This document shows, one piece after another, positions 28,306-37,889 of a stretch of 64,000 nt of DNA. The position numbers and the translations under genes are program-made. The notes beneath the pieces were generated by a model. That model was not told where the DNA came from, did not search any database, and worked only from the letters and a program-made list of their open reading frames with translations. Source of the DNA: Bacillota bacterium (GTDB lineage Bacteria > Bacillota > Negativicutes > Sporomusales > UBA7701); contig JAEZJM010000001.1 in NCBI GenBank assembly GCA_023415775.1, positions 1 to 64,000 of the forward strand. The letters run 5' to 3'. The first letter of the stretch is position 1. Each line of letters starts with the position of its first letter.

Positions 28306-29415
28306 TCAGCCGGTGCGCACAGGCGTGATTACATAAGTATAATTATCATCATCGACTGGTTTTATGCCAGCGGGACTCAGCGGCGTGTTAAGCGAGAACA
28401 CCAGTTCGTCGCTGTCGATATTTTTAAGAATATCGGTTACATACTTGGCGTTAAACGCTATCTCCACTTCGTTGCCGTCAGTCTTCGCCTCGACTATTTC
28501 CCGCGCTTTGCCGACATCCGGGTTGTTTGATGAAATGACAACCGCGCCGTCTTTAAAGAAAAATTTTACGACATTATATTCCCCATCCCTGGCGAGAAGC
28601 GAAACACGCTCGACCGCGTCCAGAAACTGGTCGGTGTTGAGTTGTACTTTAGTAGCAAACGACGCCGGGATCACCTTATTGTAATCGGGAAATTGTCCTT
28701 CGATCAAACGGGAATTGATATATACATCGTCAAAAACTATCCCTACCTGATTTTTTTGCCAGGATAGAGAAACATCCAGCGGTTCTTCAGTTGCCAGCAG
28801 CCTGGCCAACTCGTTGAGTATCTTAGCAGGAATGATCATCTTGGCGCTTCCGCTGCCGACAGCAAGTTTTGCTCTTTTTAGCGCCAGACGATGTGTGTTG
28901 GTGGCGACCATGCGGATTTCGTCGCCTTCTACTTCTATCAGGCCGCCGGTAAATATCGGCCTCGCCTCGTCGGTGGCGCTGGCAAACACCGTCTTTTTGA
29001 TAAGGTCGCGGAGAATTCCGTCCTGAACGGTAAAGGCATTATCGCCGCTGACCGGTTTTAAGACAGGGAATTCCTCTGCCGGCAGGCTAAGAAGATTGAA
29101 CTGCGAATTCTGGGAAGTTATTTTAATCGTCCGGTCTTCTTTACTTGACGATATTTCGATCGTATCGCCCGGTAAGCGACGCACCATTTCCTGAAGATAA
29201 CGACCCGACAGGACAATTGCCCCCGGCTCTTCCACAGTAGCCGCCACTGTGCAACTGATACCGACCTCGTAGTCGGTAGCCTGCAGTTGAAGTTTGCCGT
29301 TTTGAGCGGAAAGATATATACCTGTCAGGATCGGGAGAGGTGTCTTCGTAGCCACCGCCTTTTGCACCGTCTGCACTGCATGGTGCAAATCATCTTTCGG
29401 GCAAAAAATTTTCAT
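28306..29415 (-). CDS. dnaN: DNA polymerase III beta sliding clamp
   Basis: A 369-residue protein with the three repeated clamp domains. It begins MKIFCPKDDLHHAVQTVQKAVATK and ends VITPVRTG, as in other clamps. The ATG follows TGGGAGG. It is downstream of dnaA with a 242-base gap that holds DnaA boxes. Confidence 0.97.
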   Translation of the reverse strand: MKIFCPKDDLHHAVQTVQKAVATKTPLPILTGIYLSAQNGKLQLQATDYEVGISCTVAATVEEPGAIVLSGRYLQEMVRRLPGDTIEISSSKEDRTIKITSQNSQFNLLSLPAEEFPVLKPVSGDNAFTVQDGILRDLIKKTVFASATDEARPIFTGGLIEVEGDEIRMVATNTHRLALKRAKLAVGSGSAKMIIPAKILNELARLLATEEPLDVSLSWQKNQVGIVFDDVYINSRLIEGQFPDYNKVIPASFATKVQLNTDQFLDAVERVSLLARDGEYNVVKFFFKDGAVVISSNNPDVGKAREIVEAKTDGNEVEIAFNAKYVTDILKNIDSDELVFSLNTPLSPAGIKPVDDDNYTYVITPVRTG

Positions 29416-29494
29416 TTTCTTTGACCTCCCATTGGTATATTACAACTTTAAAAAACATAAGATAGTAAAATAGCCGTAATAGTATTAGGGCCTG

Positions 29495-29656
29495 TCAATA
29501 TGTTGATAATGTGGCGCACATATTGTCGAAACAGCTTCGGCGCTGTTTATATCTTGTCGATAATATCAACAGGGAAAACACAATATTTGGCCATTTATCC
29601 TTCATAAGACAGTATCAACAAAAAGCTGATAATGCTATCCATAAATTATTCACAAG
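29495..29656. other. Second DnaA-box cluster (dnaA-dnaN intergenic)
   Basis: The 242-base gap between dnaN and dnaA is AT-rich and contains TTATTCACA (29646-29654), TTATCAACA on the minus strand (29501-29509) and several relaxed copies (TTATCCATA, TTATGCACT, ATATCAACA). In B. subtilis this interval is the incC part of a bipartite origin with the duplex-unwinding element, so this may be the unwinding half. Confidence 0.65.
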
Positions 29657-29657
29657 G

Positions 29658-31082
29658 TTATGCACTTTCGATCCGCTTGGTTATATCCTTGAGAATATTG
29701 TTAAGCTTAACGTCTTCGTTCCGTTCGCGGCTTATTTTGTCGTGGGCGTGAATAACCGTCGTATGATCGCGCCCGCCGAACATTTCGCCGATGCGGGGCA
29801 AAGATGTTTCCGTAAGTTCTCGGCAAAGATACATGGCAATCTGGCGGGGATATGTAACATTGCGGGTTCGTTTTTTGGCGAGCAGATCTTCCTGCTTTAT
29901 TTTGAAATAGACGGCAACTATCTGTTGGATAAGCTCCATAGTTATCTGCCGCGGACGGCTGTTGGGGAAGATATCCTTAAGCGCTTCGGTGGCCAAATTC
30001 ATATCGATACTCTGATTCGTCAGCGACGCATAGGCAATAACCCTGATAAGGGCTCCTTCAAGTTCGCGGATATTATTGTCGATGCGGCTGGCGATGAAAA
30101 CCATAACATCGTTTGGCATTGTGAAGCCTTCGATGATTGCTTTCTTACGAAGAATAGCGATCCTGGTTTCCAAGTCGGGAGGCTGGATATCGGTGATGAG
30201 ACCCCACTCGAACCGCGACCGCAGCCGGTCTTCCAGGGTGGGAATTTCCCGTGGCGGCCGGTCGCTGGAGATAATAATCTGCTTATTGGCTTCGTGCAAG
30301 GTATTGAAAGTATGAAAAAACTCTTCCTGAGTATGCTCTTTCTTGGACAGAAACTGGATATCGTCGACGAGTAGCACGTCTATATTTCGATACTTCTGAC
30401 GGAAGCTTTCGGGATTGCCGTCGCGGATAGAGTTGATCAGTTCGTTGGTGAATTTTTCACTGGAAATATATACTACTTTTAGGTGGGGGTGGTTTTGTCT
30501 GATGCGGTGACCAATGGCGTGCATCAGGTGGGTTTTGCCAAGGCCGACACCGCCATAAATAAAAAATGGGTTATAAACCTTAGCCGGAACCTCGGCGACC
30601 GCCAGGGATGCGGCATGGGCAAAACGGTTGGAATTTCCGATGACAAAGGTTTCGAATGTATACTTGGGATTCAGCGAGGAAAGACTTTCTTCTGAGCCGT
30701 TAGAAGCCCGTTTTGTGTGCAATTCTTCCAGACTGTTTTCCTGTCCGGGAGACATGGATATTTTTTCTACAAATGGTTTTGACGATTCTTCGACCTGTTT
30801 CTGCTCGCTCTGATTCTTCTCGCTTTCAAGGTCGAGATTGACGAATCTGATTTCGATAGGCTTCTGCAGCACTTGTTGCACGGTATTTTGGATGGTTGAA
30901 GTGTAACGGGTTTCGATCCAGTCTTTTATGAACTGGCTGGGGGTGCCTATTTCCAGGGTCGTATCGGTTAACGACAGGGGAATAGTCGACCTTATCCAAG
31001 TATCGAAAATAGGCTTGATAATCTCTTTTTCCATACTTTTAAGTACTTGTTCCCACACCGCAGCCATATGAGCAGTATCCAT
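29658..31082 (-). CDS. dnaA: Chromosomal replication initiator protein DnaA
   Basis: A 474-residue initiator. Domain I (about 5-90) binds helicase, domain III has Walker [10 protein letters not shown], Walker [10 protein letters not shown] and a sensor in [24 protein letters not shown], and domain IV contains the DNA-binding signature [18 protein letters not shown] at 31082 is chosen because it aligns with family N-termini; the frame extends further upstream into the DnaA-box region, where it has no ribosome-binding site. It is flanked on both sides by DnaA boxes, consistent with autoregulation. Confidence 0.98.
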   Translation of the reverse strand: MDTAHMAAVWEQVLKSMEKEIIKPIFDTWIRSTIPLSLTDTTLEIGTPSQFIKDWIETRYTSTIQNTVQQVLQKPIEIRFVNLDLESEKNQSEQKQVEESSKPFVEKISMSPGQENSLEELHTKRASNGSEESLSSLNPKYTFETFVIGNSNRFAHAASLAVAEVPAKVYNPFFIYGGVGLGKTHLMHAIGHRIRQNHPHLKVVYISSEKFTNELINSIRDGNPESFRQKYRNIDVLLVDDIQFLSKKEHTQEEFFHTFNTLHEANKQIIISSDRPPREIPTLEDRLRSRFEWGLITDIQPPDLETRIAILRKKAIIEGFTMPNDVMVFIASRIDNNIRELEGALIRVIAYASLTNQSIDMNLATEALKDIFPNSRPRQITMELIQQIVAVYFKIKQEDLLAKKRTRNVTYPRQIAMYLCRELTETSLPRIGEMFGGRDHTTVIHAHDKISRERNEDVKLNNILKDITKRIESA

Positions 31083-31400
31083 GATGACCGTCCTTTCGTC
31101 GGCAATGTGCACAGGTAAAGGAACGCTACATAAATTATCCACAGTATTATTAACACGTGTGAATAACCCGCTAAATACAAGGGTCCGGACGAAAAAAAAA
31201 TACACCGGCAATAAGCAGAAACCCTTGCCGCGTAACGGTTGCGAGGGCTGGTAGATTATGTTAATTCAGTAAGAATCGCCCACTCATCCGACCACCTTTT
31301 TCTATTTTATATTAGCAAAACACGGACAAGTTATCAACAGTTTGTTTTGACTCTTTGTGGGGAGTGACATTTTTATCCACAGGGCGGCTCAGTAAAAATC
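31083..31400. other. Replication origin oriC with DnaA boxes
   Basis: This gene-free interval between the divergent dnaA and rpmH genes holds DnaA boxes TTATCCACA at 31135-31143 and 31373-31381, TTATTCACA on the minus strand at 31158-31166, and TTATCAACA at 31331-31339, plus an AT-rich segment (31296-31320). Transcription diverges here, and most flanking genes run away from it. A possible dnaA promoter (minus strand, TTCACA...GATAAT with 18-base spacing around 31161-31133) overlaps one box, so DnaA could repress its own gene. Confidence 0.85.
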
Positions 31401-31430
31401 TTGACACTGGGCGAGATACTGGTCTATAAT
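31401..31430 (+). promoter_or_regulatory. Promoter of rpmH operon
   Basis: TTGACA at 31401-31406 and TATAAT at 31425-31430 with an 18-base spacer, both perfect sigma-A hexamers, about 70 bases before rpmH. It directly follows a DnaA box at 31373-31381. Confidence 0.85.
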
Positions 31431-31501
31431 CTTAGATAGTTAAAAATGCAAGATTTAACATGGGGAGCTATCGCGTCTTTGCTCTAAGGAGGTGTAAATA
31501 A

Positions 31502-31636
31502 ATGAAACGGACCTACCAACCCAATACTTTGTGGAAAAAGAGAACCCACGGGTTCCGCGAACGCATGAAGACAAAGGGTGGCCGCCTCGTCCTGAAGAAG
31601 AGACGGGCAAGAGGCCGCAAGAAACTGTCTGCATAG
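31502..31636 (+). CDS. rpmH: 50S ribosomal protein L34
   Basis: A 44-residue, very basic ribosomal protein with the invariant start MKRTYQPN and the motifs HGFRERM and [25 protein letters not shown] precedes the ATG. It begins the plus-strand arm rpmH-rnpA-yidD-yidC-jag, which is the universal gene order at Firmicutes origins. Confidence 0.97.
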   Translation: MKRTYQPNTLWKKRTHGFRERMKTKGGRLVLKKRRARGRKKLSA

Positions 31637-31678
31637 GCCGCTGGGAGTGGCCTATTTTTCCATTTAGCGGGATGAAAA

Positions 31679-32023
31679 ATGTATAAATTGCCGAAGTCTG
31701 GCCGGTTGCGCCGGAACAAGAGCTTCCAGGCGGTATACCGGAGTGGTAAGTCTATCGCCAATCGCCAAATGGTTCTATACGTTCTTCCCCAGCACGGCCG
31801 CGAACGCCGTGTAGGTTTTGCTGCCGGCAAGCGGCTGGGGAATGCGGTTGTCCGCAACCGCGTGAAGAGATTGTTGCGCGAGGCCTACCGTCTCCAGCAG
31901 CATAAATTAAAGAACGGCTTCGACCTGATTATCGTTGGACGCCAGTCGTTGGTGAAAGAGACTTTGCCCACGGTGACCGCCGCTTTGTTGCATCTATGCG
32001 AACGGGCCAAAATCCTCGTCTGA
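31679..32023 (+). CDS. rnpA: Ribonuclease P protein component
   Basis: A 114-residue basic protein that binds RNase P RNA and matures tRNA 5' ends. The signature [13 protein letters not shown] lies near residue 60. Start follows a weak AGCGGG; the reading frame opens with [25 protein letters not shown], a typical N-terminus. Confidence 0.95.
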   Translation: MYKLPKSGRLRRNKSFQAVYRSGKSIANRQMVLYVLPQHGRERRVGFAAGKRLGNAVVRNRVKRLLREAYRLQQHKLKNGFDLIIVGRQSLVKETLPTVTAALLHLCERAKILV

Positions 32024-32039
32024 AAAGGAGGAGTTTCGC

Positions 32040-32249
32040 ATGAAAACCGTACTCCTCTACGCCATCTTGTTCTACCGGATGTTTATTTCTCCACTCAAGC
32101 CTCCTTCCTGCCGGTTTGTACCCACATGCTCGGAGTACGCTCTCGAGGCGGTTGAAAAACACGGGCCGTGGACGGGTACAAAGATGGCCGTCAGGCGTAT
32201 CCTCCGCTGTCATCCTTTTGGTGCCAGCGGCTATGATCCCGTTCGCTGA
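32040..32249 (+). CDS. yidD: Membrane protein insertion efficiency factor YidD
   Basis: A 69-residue YidD protein with the conserved [32 protein letters not shown] and the ending [20 protein letters not shown] motif (here [16 protein letters not shown]). It assists YidC-dependent insertion. AGGAGGAG is 5-6 bases before the ATG. Confidence 0.95.
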   Translation: MKTVLLYAILFYRMFISPLKPPSCRFVPTCSEYALEAVEKHGPWTGTKMAVRRILRCHPFGASGYDPVR

Positions 32250-32276
32250 CAAGGTTTGCACATCGTATAAAAGGAA

Positions 32277-32948
32277 GTGAGCTTTTTGCCCGGATTTGAT
32301 TATCTCGTCGATTTGATGAAAGCCGCGCTGACGTTCTTTTACAATATCACGGCAAAGATGGGCGTGCCCAGCTACGGTATCGCTATCATCCTGCTGACCA
32401 TAGCTATCAAAATGATTCTCTATCCGCTGACCGTTAAACAGGTTAAGTCGATGAAGGCGATGCAGGACATCGCCCCCAAACTGAAGGCTCTGCAGGAGAA
32501 ATACAAGGATAACAAAGAAAAGATGAACCGTGAAGTGGCTACGCTTTACAAGGAAGCTGGCGTCAACCCGCTGGCCGGCTGCCTGCCGCTCATTATCCAG
32601 ATGCCGTTTTTCATCGCGATCTTCTTTGCTATCAAGGAATACACCTATGTCAGCAACCCCGGCTTCCTTTGGCTGGCAAACCTGGCGCAGGACAACCCCA
32701 GCGATCCTTACTACATCCTGCCGGTCCTTGCGGCGGCCACCACTTACATTTCCACCAAGCAGACCACCACCGACCAGTCGCAGCAGAATAAGATGATGCT
32801 TATGTTCATGCCGCTGTTCATCGGGTACATCACCATTACCTTCCCCGCCGGGCTGGGATTGTACTGGGTGGTAAGCAATGTGGTGCAAATAGCCCAGCAG
32901 TGGTGGCTCTATAAGCCGGCTGCTGCGGCGCAGGGAGGGGCGCGCTGA
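32277..32948 (+). CDS. yidC: Membrane protein insertase YidC/Oxa1
   Basis: A 223-residue YidC/Oxa1 insertase of the short Gram-positive type, without the large periplasmic domain. It has five hydrophobic segments; MGVPSYGIAIILLTIAIKMILYPLTVKQ carries the hydrophilic-groove arginine-equivalent region, and NPLAGCLPLIIQMPFFIAIFFAIKE is highly conserved. No lipobox is seen at the N-terminus. Start is GTG at 32277 or TTG at 32286, both close to AAAGGAAG. Confidence 0.94.
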   Translation: MSFLPGFDYLVDLMKAALTFFYNITAKMGVPSYGIAIILLTIAIKMILYPLTVKQVKSMKAMQDIAPKLKALQEKYKDNKEKMNREVATLYKEAGVNPLAGCLPLIIQMPFFIAIFFAIKEYTYVSNPGFLWLANLAQDNPSDPYYILPVLAAATTYISTKQTTTDQSQQNKMMLMFMPLFIGYITITFPAGLGLYWVVSNVVQIAQQWWLYKPAAAAQGGAR

Positions 32949-32952
32949 GCCT

Positions 32953-33636
32953 ATGACAAGTGTGGAAAAGACGGGCAAGACGGTAGATGAGGCTGTCGAG
33001 GCCGCTATTGCCGAACTCGGTGTAAGCCGGGAGCAAATTGAATACGAAGTGTTGGAAGAACCCAGCAAAGGGCTGTTCGGTTTTCTCGGCGGCAAACCCG
33101 CCCGCGTGCGGGTCGGGCTGGTCGCAGGCCATGGCGCCGCCCCACAGGAGAAGAAGGAGCGAGTTAGCCCGGCCGACAAGCCGGCGTCCGACCCGGTCGA
33201 AGTAGCGAAAACTTTTCTGACGAGCGTTTTTAAGGCTATGAAGCTCAACGTGACGATCGAGAAACTCACCGGCATCGAACAGGTGACCCTCAACTTGCGC
33301 GGCGAAGATCTCGGCATTCTGATCGGCAAGCACGGTCAGACGCTGGACGCACTTCAGTACCTGACCAATCTCGCCGCCCACCGGGAAAGCGAAGAGCGAG
33401 TGAGGATAATCATCGACGTGGAAGATTACCGCAAGCGCCGCGAGGAGACGCTGGTGCGGCTGGCTCAGCGGCTGGCCGACCGGGTGAAGCTGCGCGGCGA
33501 GAAAGTCGTCCTCGAGCCGATGAGCCCCCACGAGCGCAAGATAATACATACCGCCCTACAGGACGATCTGCGGGTGACAACCTTCAGCGAGGGCGAGGAG
33601 CCCTTCCGTAAAGTCGTAATTGCCCTGAAAAAATAG
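32953..33636 (+). CDS. jag: RNA-binding protein Jag/KhpB
   Basis: A 227-residue protein with three parts: a Jag-N domain (about 1-50, with the KGLFGFLG motif), a KH domain (about 80-155, with ILIGKHGQTLDALQYLTNL), and an R3H domain near the end (MSPHERKIIHTALQ). Jag/KhpB binds RNA and is linked to cell-division and sporulation control in other Firmicutes. It begins 4 bases after yidC. Confidence 0.94.
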   Translation: MTSVEKTGKTVDEAVEAAIAELGVSREQIEYEVLEEPSKGLFGFLGGKPARVRVGLVAGHGAAPQEKKERVSPADKPASDPVEVAKTFLTSVFKAMKLNVTIEKLTGIEQVTLNLRGEDLGILIGKHGQTLDALQYLTNLAAHRESEERVRIIIDVEDYRKRREETLVRLAQRLADRVKLRGEKVVLEPMSPHERKIIHTALQDDLRVTTFSEGEEPFRKVVIALKK

Positions 33637-33650
33637 CGCGTTTCCTCAAG

Positions 33651-33677
33651 CCCAGTAATAGAAGTATTACTGGGTTT
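33651..33677 (+). terminator. Terminator after jag
   Basis: CCCAGTAATA / TATTACTGGG forms a 10-bp stem with a GAAG loop, followed by TTTGTC. It ends the rpmH-to-jag operon ahead of mnmE. Confidence 0.8.
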
Positions 33678-33775
33678 GTCGCATGCAGGCGTCGATTGCG
33701 CCCATGTGCGGCGGAACCGCATAATTATTCCGCGCGGAGATACAATGGAGATGTTTCCCCATCAGCCAGAAGCAG

Positions 33776-35170
33776 GTGATTGAGGTGTTCCAGGAAGACA
33801 CGATAGCAGCCATAGCAACCGCCGTGGGCGAAGGCGGCATAGGCATCGTCCGTCTCAGCGGGCCGGCCGCCATCGCCGTGGCCGGCGCTCTTTTCCGCGC
33901 CGCCAGCGGCGCCCCGGCATGCGGGCAGCAGTCATACCGGGCGGCTTACGGCAGCATTGTCGACCCTGTAAGCGGCCAGACGGTGGACGAGGCATTGTTG
34001 CTTGTCATGCGCTCTCCCCGATCCTATACCCGCGAGGATGTAGCCGAGATCCACTGCCACGGCGGCCCGCTGCCTCTGCGGCGCGTCCTCGATCTCGTTC
34101 TCGCCGCCGGTGTAAGGCTGGCCGAGCCGGGGGAATTCACCAAAAGGGCCTTTTTGAACGGACGCCTCGATCTTAGCCAGGCCGAGGCGGTTATCGACGT
34201 CATCCGCGCCAAGACCGACGCCTCTCTGCGTATGGCGGTCGGACACCTGGCCGGAGCTTTTTCCGATAAGGTCCGCGCTTTCCGCCACGAAATTCTTCGC
34301 CTCGTCGCCCAGCTTGAAGCGGCGATCGACTTTCCCGAGGACGATATCGAGGAACTGGCGGCCCGGGATGTTGCAGCCGCGACGGACAAGCTGTGCGCCG
34401 ATCTCGACCGGTTGCTGTCCACCGCCCAGACGGGGCGCATCCTGCGGGAAGGGCTGGAGACGGTCATCATCGGCAAGCCCAACGTAGGCAAATCCAGTCT
34501 GCTGAACGCCCTGCTCGGCGAAAATCGGGCGATCGTCACCGAGATACCGGGCACAACCCGTGATATCATCGAAGAATTCGTCAACATCGGCGGCATCCCG
34601 ATTAAGGTCGTCGACACGGCCGGCATCCGCGAGACAGCCGACGTTGTCGAGCGCATCGGCGTCGCCAGGGCCCGCGAAGCTATTACCCAGGCCGATCTCA
34701 TTCTGCTGCTGCTCGACGCGTCGACGCCGCTGTCGGCCGAGGACAAGGAAGTTATGGGCCTGCTTGAAGGCCGGCCGGCGATTGTCTTGGTCAATAAGAC
34801 CGATCTGCCGTCGGTTATAGACTTTGACGAGGTCCATCGATACGTTGCCGGCAAGCCGGTCATAAAAATATCCGCCCTGGAAGGCACCGGAGTCGAAGAA
34901 CTGGAGAAAGTCATCGTCGAGATGGTCTACATCGGACAGGTCAGCCAGCCGGAGGGGGCTTTCGTAAACAATGTGCGTCACAGCCGCATCCTCCAGCAGG
35001 CGCGCGACCGCCTGGGCGACGCCCTCGCCACTGTGGCCGCCGGCATGCCCCCCGACTGCGTCGTCGTCGATCTCCGGGCGGCGTGGGAGAAACTCGGCGA
35101 AATCACCGGCGAAACGGTCGGCGAAGATATCATTGACCAGATATTCACGCAGTTTTGCATCGGTAAGTAA
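33776..35170 (+). CDS. mnmE: tRNA modification GTPase MnmE
   Basis: A 464-residue protein that, with MnmG, installs the carboxymethylaminomethyl group on U34 of certain tRNAs. It has the N-terminal tetrahydrofolate-binding fold (EDTIAAIATAVGEGGIGIVRLSG), then a G domain (about 220-380) with GKPNVGKSS, DTAGIRE and NKTD, and ends with the conserved CIGK. The start is GTG at 33776, without a strong ribosome-binding site; a second GTG at 33785 is possible. Confidence 0.96.
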   Translation: MIEVFQEDTIAAIATAVGEGGIGIVRLSGPAAIAVAGALFRAASGAPACGQQSYRAAYGSIVDPVSGQTVDEALLLVMRSPRSYTREDVAEIHCHGGPLPLRRVLDLVLAAGVRLAEPGEFTKRAFLNGRLDLSQAEAVIDVIRAKTDASLRMAVGHLAGAFSDKVRAFRHEILRLVAQLEAAIDFPEDDIEELAARDVAAATDKLCADLDRLLSTAQTGRILREGLETVIIGKPNVGKSSLLNALLGENRAIVTEIPGTTRDIIEEFVNIGGIPIKVVDTAGIRETADVVERIGVARAREAITQADLILLLLDASTPLSAEDKEVMGLLEGRPAIVLVNKTDLPSVIDFDEVHRYVAGKPVIKISALEGTGVEELEKVIVEMVYIGQVSQPEGAFVNNVRHSRILQQARDRLGDALATVAAGMPPDCVVVDLRAAWEKLGEITGETVGEDIIDQIFTQFCIGK

Positions 35171-35212
35171 ATCCCAGGCCCGTCTTTACGCTATAGTTGG
35201 AGTTGGTATAAC

Positions 35213-37093
35213 ATGTTCTCTGCCGGAAGCTATGACGTCGTTGTCATCGGCGCCGGCCACGCCGGATGCGAAGCGGCGCTGGCCGCCGCCCGCCTTGGCG
35301 TGCGCACGCTGCTTGTCACCCTCAATATGGACAACATCGCCATGATGCCCTGCAACCCGGCTGTCGGCGGCCCTGCCAAAGGCCACCTCGTCCGCGAGAT
35401 CGACGCCCTCGGCGGCGAAATGGGCATCAACACCGACCGCACCGCCATCCAGATGCGGATGCTCAATACCGGCAAAGGACCGGCCGTCCACGCGCTTCGC
35501 GCCCAGGCCGACAAGAAGCTTTATCAGCAGTACATGAAAGAAACGCTCGAAAATCAGCCAAACCTCGACGTCAAGCAACTTTTGGTGGAAGAGCTGCTGC
35601 TCGTGAACGGCGCTGTGGTCGGCGTGACGACTGAAACAGGCGAAACCTTTGCCTGCCGCTGCGTCATCGTCGCTACCGGCACCTACCTGCGCGGCAAGGT
35701 CATCATCGGTGACGCCTCATACCCCGGAGGACCCAACGGCCAGCGGGCCGCAGAGACCCTCTCCCGTTCTCTCGCCGCGCACGGCGTGGCCATCATGCGC
35801 TTCAAGACGGGCACCCCGGCCCGTGTCGACCGACACAGCCTCGACTTTTCCAAGATGATAATCCAGCCGGGAGACGAGACGGCGCACAACTTTTCTTTCC
35901 TCAGCGACATAGCCACCCGCGAACAGGTTCCGTGTTGGCTCACCTACACTAACGCCCGCACCCACCAGGTTATCCGCGACAATCTTCACCGCGCGCCTTT
36001 GTACACCGGCAAGATCGAAGGCACCGGGCCGCGCTACTGCCCCTCAATCGAGGACAAGGTCGTGCGTTTCGCGGAAAAAGAGGCCCACCAACTGTTCGTC
36101 GAACCTGAAGGTCTCCACACCACCGAGATGTACGTCCAGGGCATGTCCACCAGTCTGCCCGTCGATGTTCAGTACGCATTTTTGCGCACCATCCCCGGTC
36201 TGGAGAACGTCAAAATCATGCGTCCCGGCTACGCCATCGAATACGACTGCGTCGATCCCACCCAGCTTAAGCCTACCCTGGAATTCAAGGAAATCGGCGG
36301 CCTGTTTTCCGCCGGGCAGGCCAACGGCACCTCGGGCTACGAAGAGGCGGCCGCTCAGGGACTTGTCGCCGGGATAAACGCCGCGTTGCTCGTCAACGGC
36401 AAACCGCCCTTCACCCTCGGCCGCGCCGACGCATACATAGGCGTGCTCGTCGACGATCTCGTCACCAAGGGCACCAACGAGCCATACCGCATCATGACCT
36501 CACGCGCTGAGTACCGTTTGATTCTCCGTCAGGACAACGCCGACTTGCGTCTTACCGAGAAAGGCCGCGAAATTGGCCTGGTGGGCGACGAGCGCTATCG
36601 CCGCTTTGCCGCGAAGCGCGCCGCCATCGGCGAAACGCTCGCCAAGCTCGCCGCCACCGCGGTGACGCCTACAGCCGAAACGCAGGAAAAACTCCGGGCC
36701 CTTGGTTCGGCCGAGCTCCGATCCGGCAGCACCCTCTACGACCTTCTCCGCCGCACCGAACTCGACTATACACTGCTTAAGAGCCAATTCGCCTTGCCCG
36801 ACATACCGGCCGCCGTCCGCGAGCAGGTGGAGATCGCCGTCAAATATGAAGGCTATATCAGCAAGCAGGCCGAACAGGTCGAGCGGGCCGCCAAGCTTGA
36901 AGCAAAGCTCCTCCCCGCCGGCATTGATTACGAGAATATTCACGGCCTGGCGCGCGAAGCCCGCCAGAAGCTCGCTAAGATCCGTCCCCTGTCGGTCGGC
37001 CAGGCCGCCCGCATCTCCGGCGTTTCGCCCGCCGACGTATCCATTCTGCTCGTCTTCCTGGAACAGTACCGCCGCAGGGGGGAAGGACAGTGA
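35213..37093 (+). CDS. mnmG: tRNA uridine 5-carboxymethylaminomethyl modification enzyme MnmG (GidA)
   Basis: A 626-residue FAD enzyme and partner of MnmE. It has [20 protein letters not shown] for FAD binding, [23 protein letters not shown], and [19 protein letters not shown], all hallmarks. Length is normal. It is followed by rsmG with a GTGA overlap. Confidence 0.97.
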   Translation: MFSAGSYDVVVIGAGHAGCEAALAAARLGVRTLLVTLNMDNIAMMPCNPAVGGPAKGHLVREIDALGGEMGINTDRTAIQMRMLNTGKGPAVHALRAQADKKLYQQYMKETLENQPNLDVKQLLVEELLLVNGAVVGVTTETGETFACRCVIVATGTYLRGKVIIGDASYPGGPNGQRAAETLSRSLAAHGVAIMRFKTGTPARVDRHSLDFSKMIIQPGDETAHNFSFLSDIATREQVPCWLTYTNARTHQVIRDNLHRAPLYTGKIEGTGPRYCPSIEDKVVRFAEKEAHQLFVEPEGLHTTEMYVQGMSTSLPVDVQYAFLRTIPGLENVKIMRPGYAIEYDCVDPTQLKPTLEFKEIGGLFSAGQANGTSGYEEAAAQGLVAGINAALLVNGKPPFTLGRADAYIGVLVDDLVTKGTNEPYRIMTSRAEYRLILRQDNADLRLTEKGREIGLVGDERYRRFAAKRAAIGETLAKLAATAVTPTAETQEKLRALGSAELRSGSTLYDLLRRTELDYTLLKSQFALPDIPAAVREQVEIAVKYEGYISKQAEQVERAAKLEAKLLPAGIDYENIHGLAREARQKLAKIRPLSVGQAARISGVSPADVSILLVFLEQYRRRGEGQ

Positions 37094-37806
37094 CGTTTGC
37101 AGCCGCCCTCGCCGCCGCCGCCACAGAAAGCGGTCTGGCCCTGACGCCAGCCCAAATCGCGGCCTTCGCCACATATAACGACCTCCTGGTCGCCTGGAAC
37201 GATAAGGTTAACCTCACCGCCATCACCGCCCCGCAGGAGGTGGCGGTCAAGCATGTTATCGATTCCCTGACCTGCTACGACGAGAAGTTTTTCCCTCCTG
37301 ACGCTACGGTTGTCGATGTCGGTACGGGTGCAGGCTTCCCCGGACTGCCCCTCAAGATCTACCGCCCCGGCATTCGCCTTACCCTGCTCGACTCCCTTAA
37401 CAAGCGGCTCAACTTTCTCCGCGAGGTTGTCGAACGCCTCGGCCTCGTCGGCGTAGACGTTGTTCACGCCCGCGCCGAGGAAGCGGGGCGCATGAAAGAC
37501 CACCGCGACCGCTATATGGTGGCGACATCGAGGGCGGTGGCCCGCCTCAATGTCCTCGCCGAGCTCTGCCTGCCGTTCGTCGCCGTTGGCGGCCACTTCG
37601 TCGCCCTCAAGGGCGCCCAGTACCGTGAGGAGCTGGACGAAGCAGCGCGTGCGATCGCCGCACTCGGCGGCCAGGTGTCAGTAGTAAGGCCGGTGCGCCT
37701 CCCCGGTCTCGACGACAGCCGGACGGTAATCTATATCCGCAAGGTGTCGCCGACCTCGGCCGCCTACCCCCGCCGCCCCGGATTGCCGGAAAAAAAGCCG
37801 CTGTAG
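37090..37806 (+). CDS. rsmG: 16S rRNA (guanine527-N7)-methyltransferase RsmG
   Basis: A 238-residue SAM-dependent methyltransferase (GidB). SAM-binding motif [15 protein letters not shown] lies near residue 75, with [15 protein letters not shown] next. GTG at 37090 overlaps the mnmG stop (GTGA), indicating translational coupling. Confidence 0.95.
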   Translation: MTFAAALAAAATESGLALTPAQIAAFATYNDLLVAWNDKVNLTAITAPQEVAVKHVIDSLTCYDEKFFPPDATVVDVGTGAGFPGLPLKIYRPGIRLTLLDSLNKRLNFLREVVERLGLVGVDVVHARAEEAGRMKDHRDRYMVATSRAVARLNVLAELCLPFVAVGGHFVALKGAQYREELDEAARAIAALGGQVSVVRPVRLPGLDDSRTVIYIRKVSPTSAAYPRRPGLPEKKPL

Positions 37807-37809
37807 GCG

Positions 37810-37840
37810 ACAGGAAATTTGCCGACCTGCGCCGAATAAT
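37810..37840 (+). promoter_or_regulatory. Candidate SigH-type promoter upstream of noc
   Basis: AGGAAAT (37812-37818) and GAAT (37834-37837) separated by 15 bases match the SigH consensus (RNAGGAWWT and RNNGAAT). A near-identical pair with the same spacing precedes parA. A TATAAT at 37846-37851 without a matching -35 box also lies here. Confidence 0.6.
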
Positions 37841-37889
37841 TACCATATAATGTATGTAAATGAAGTATGTTAAGGCGGTGGAGAACAAC

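Noticed and set aside
32277..33329. Long minus-strand frame opposite yidC and jag
   Set aside because: Antisense shadow across three conserved plus-strand genes.
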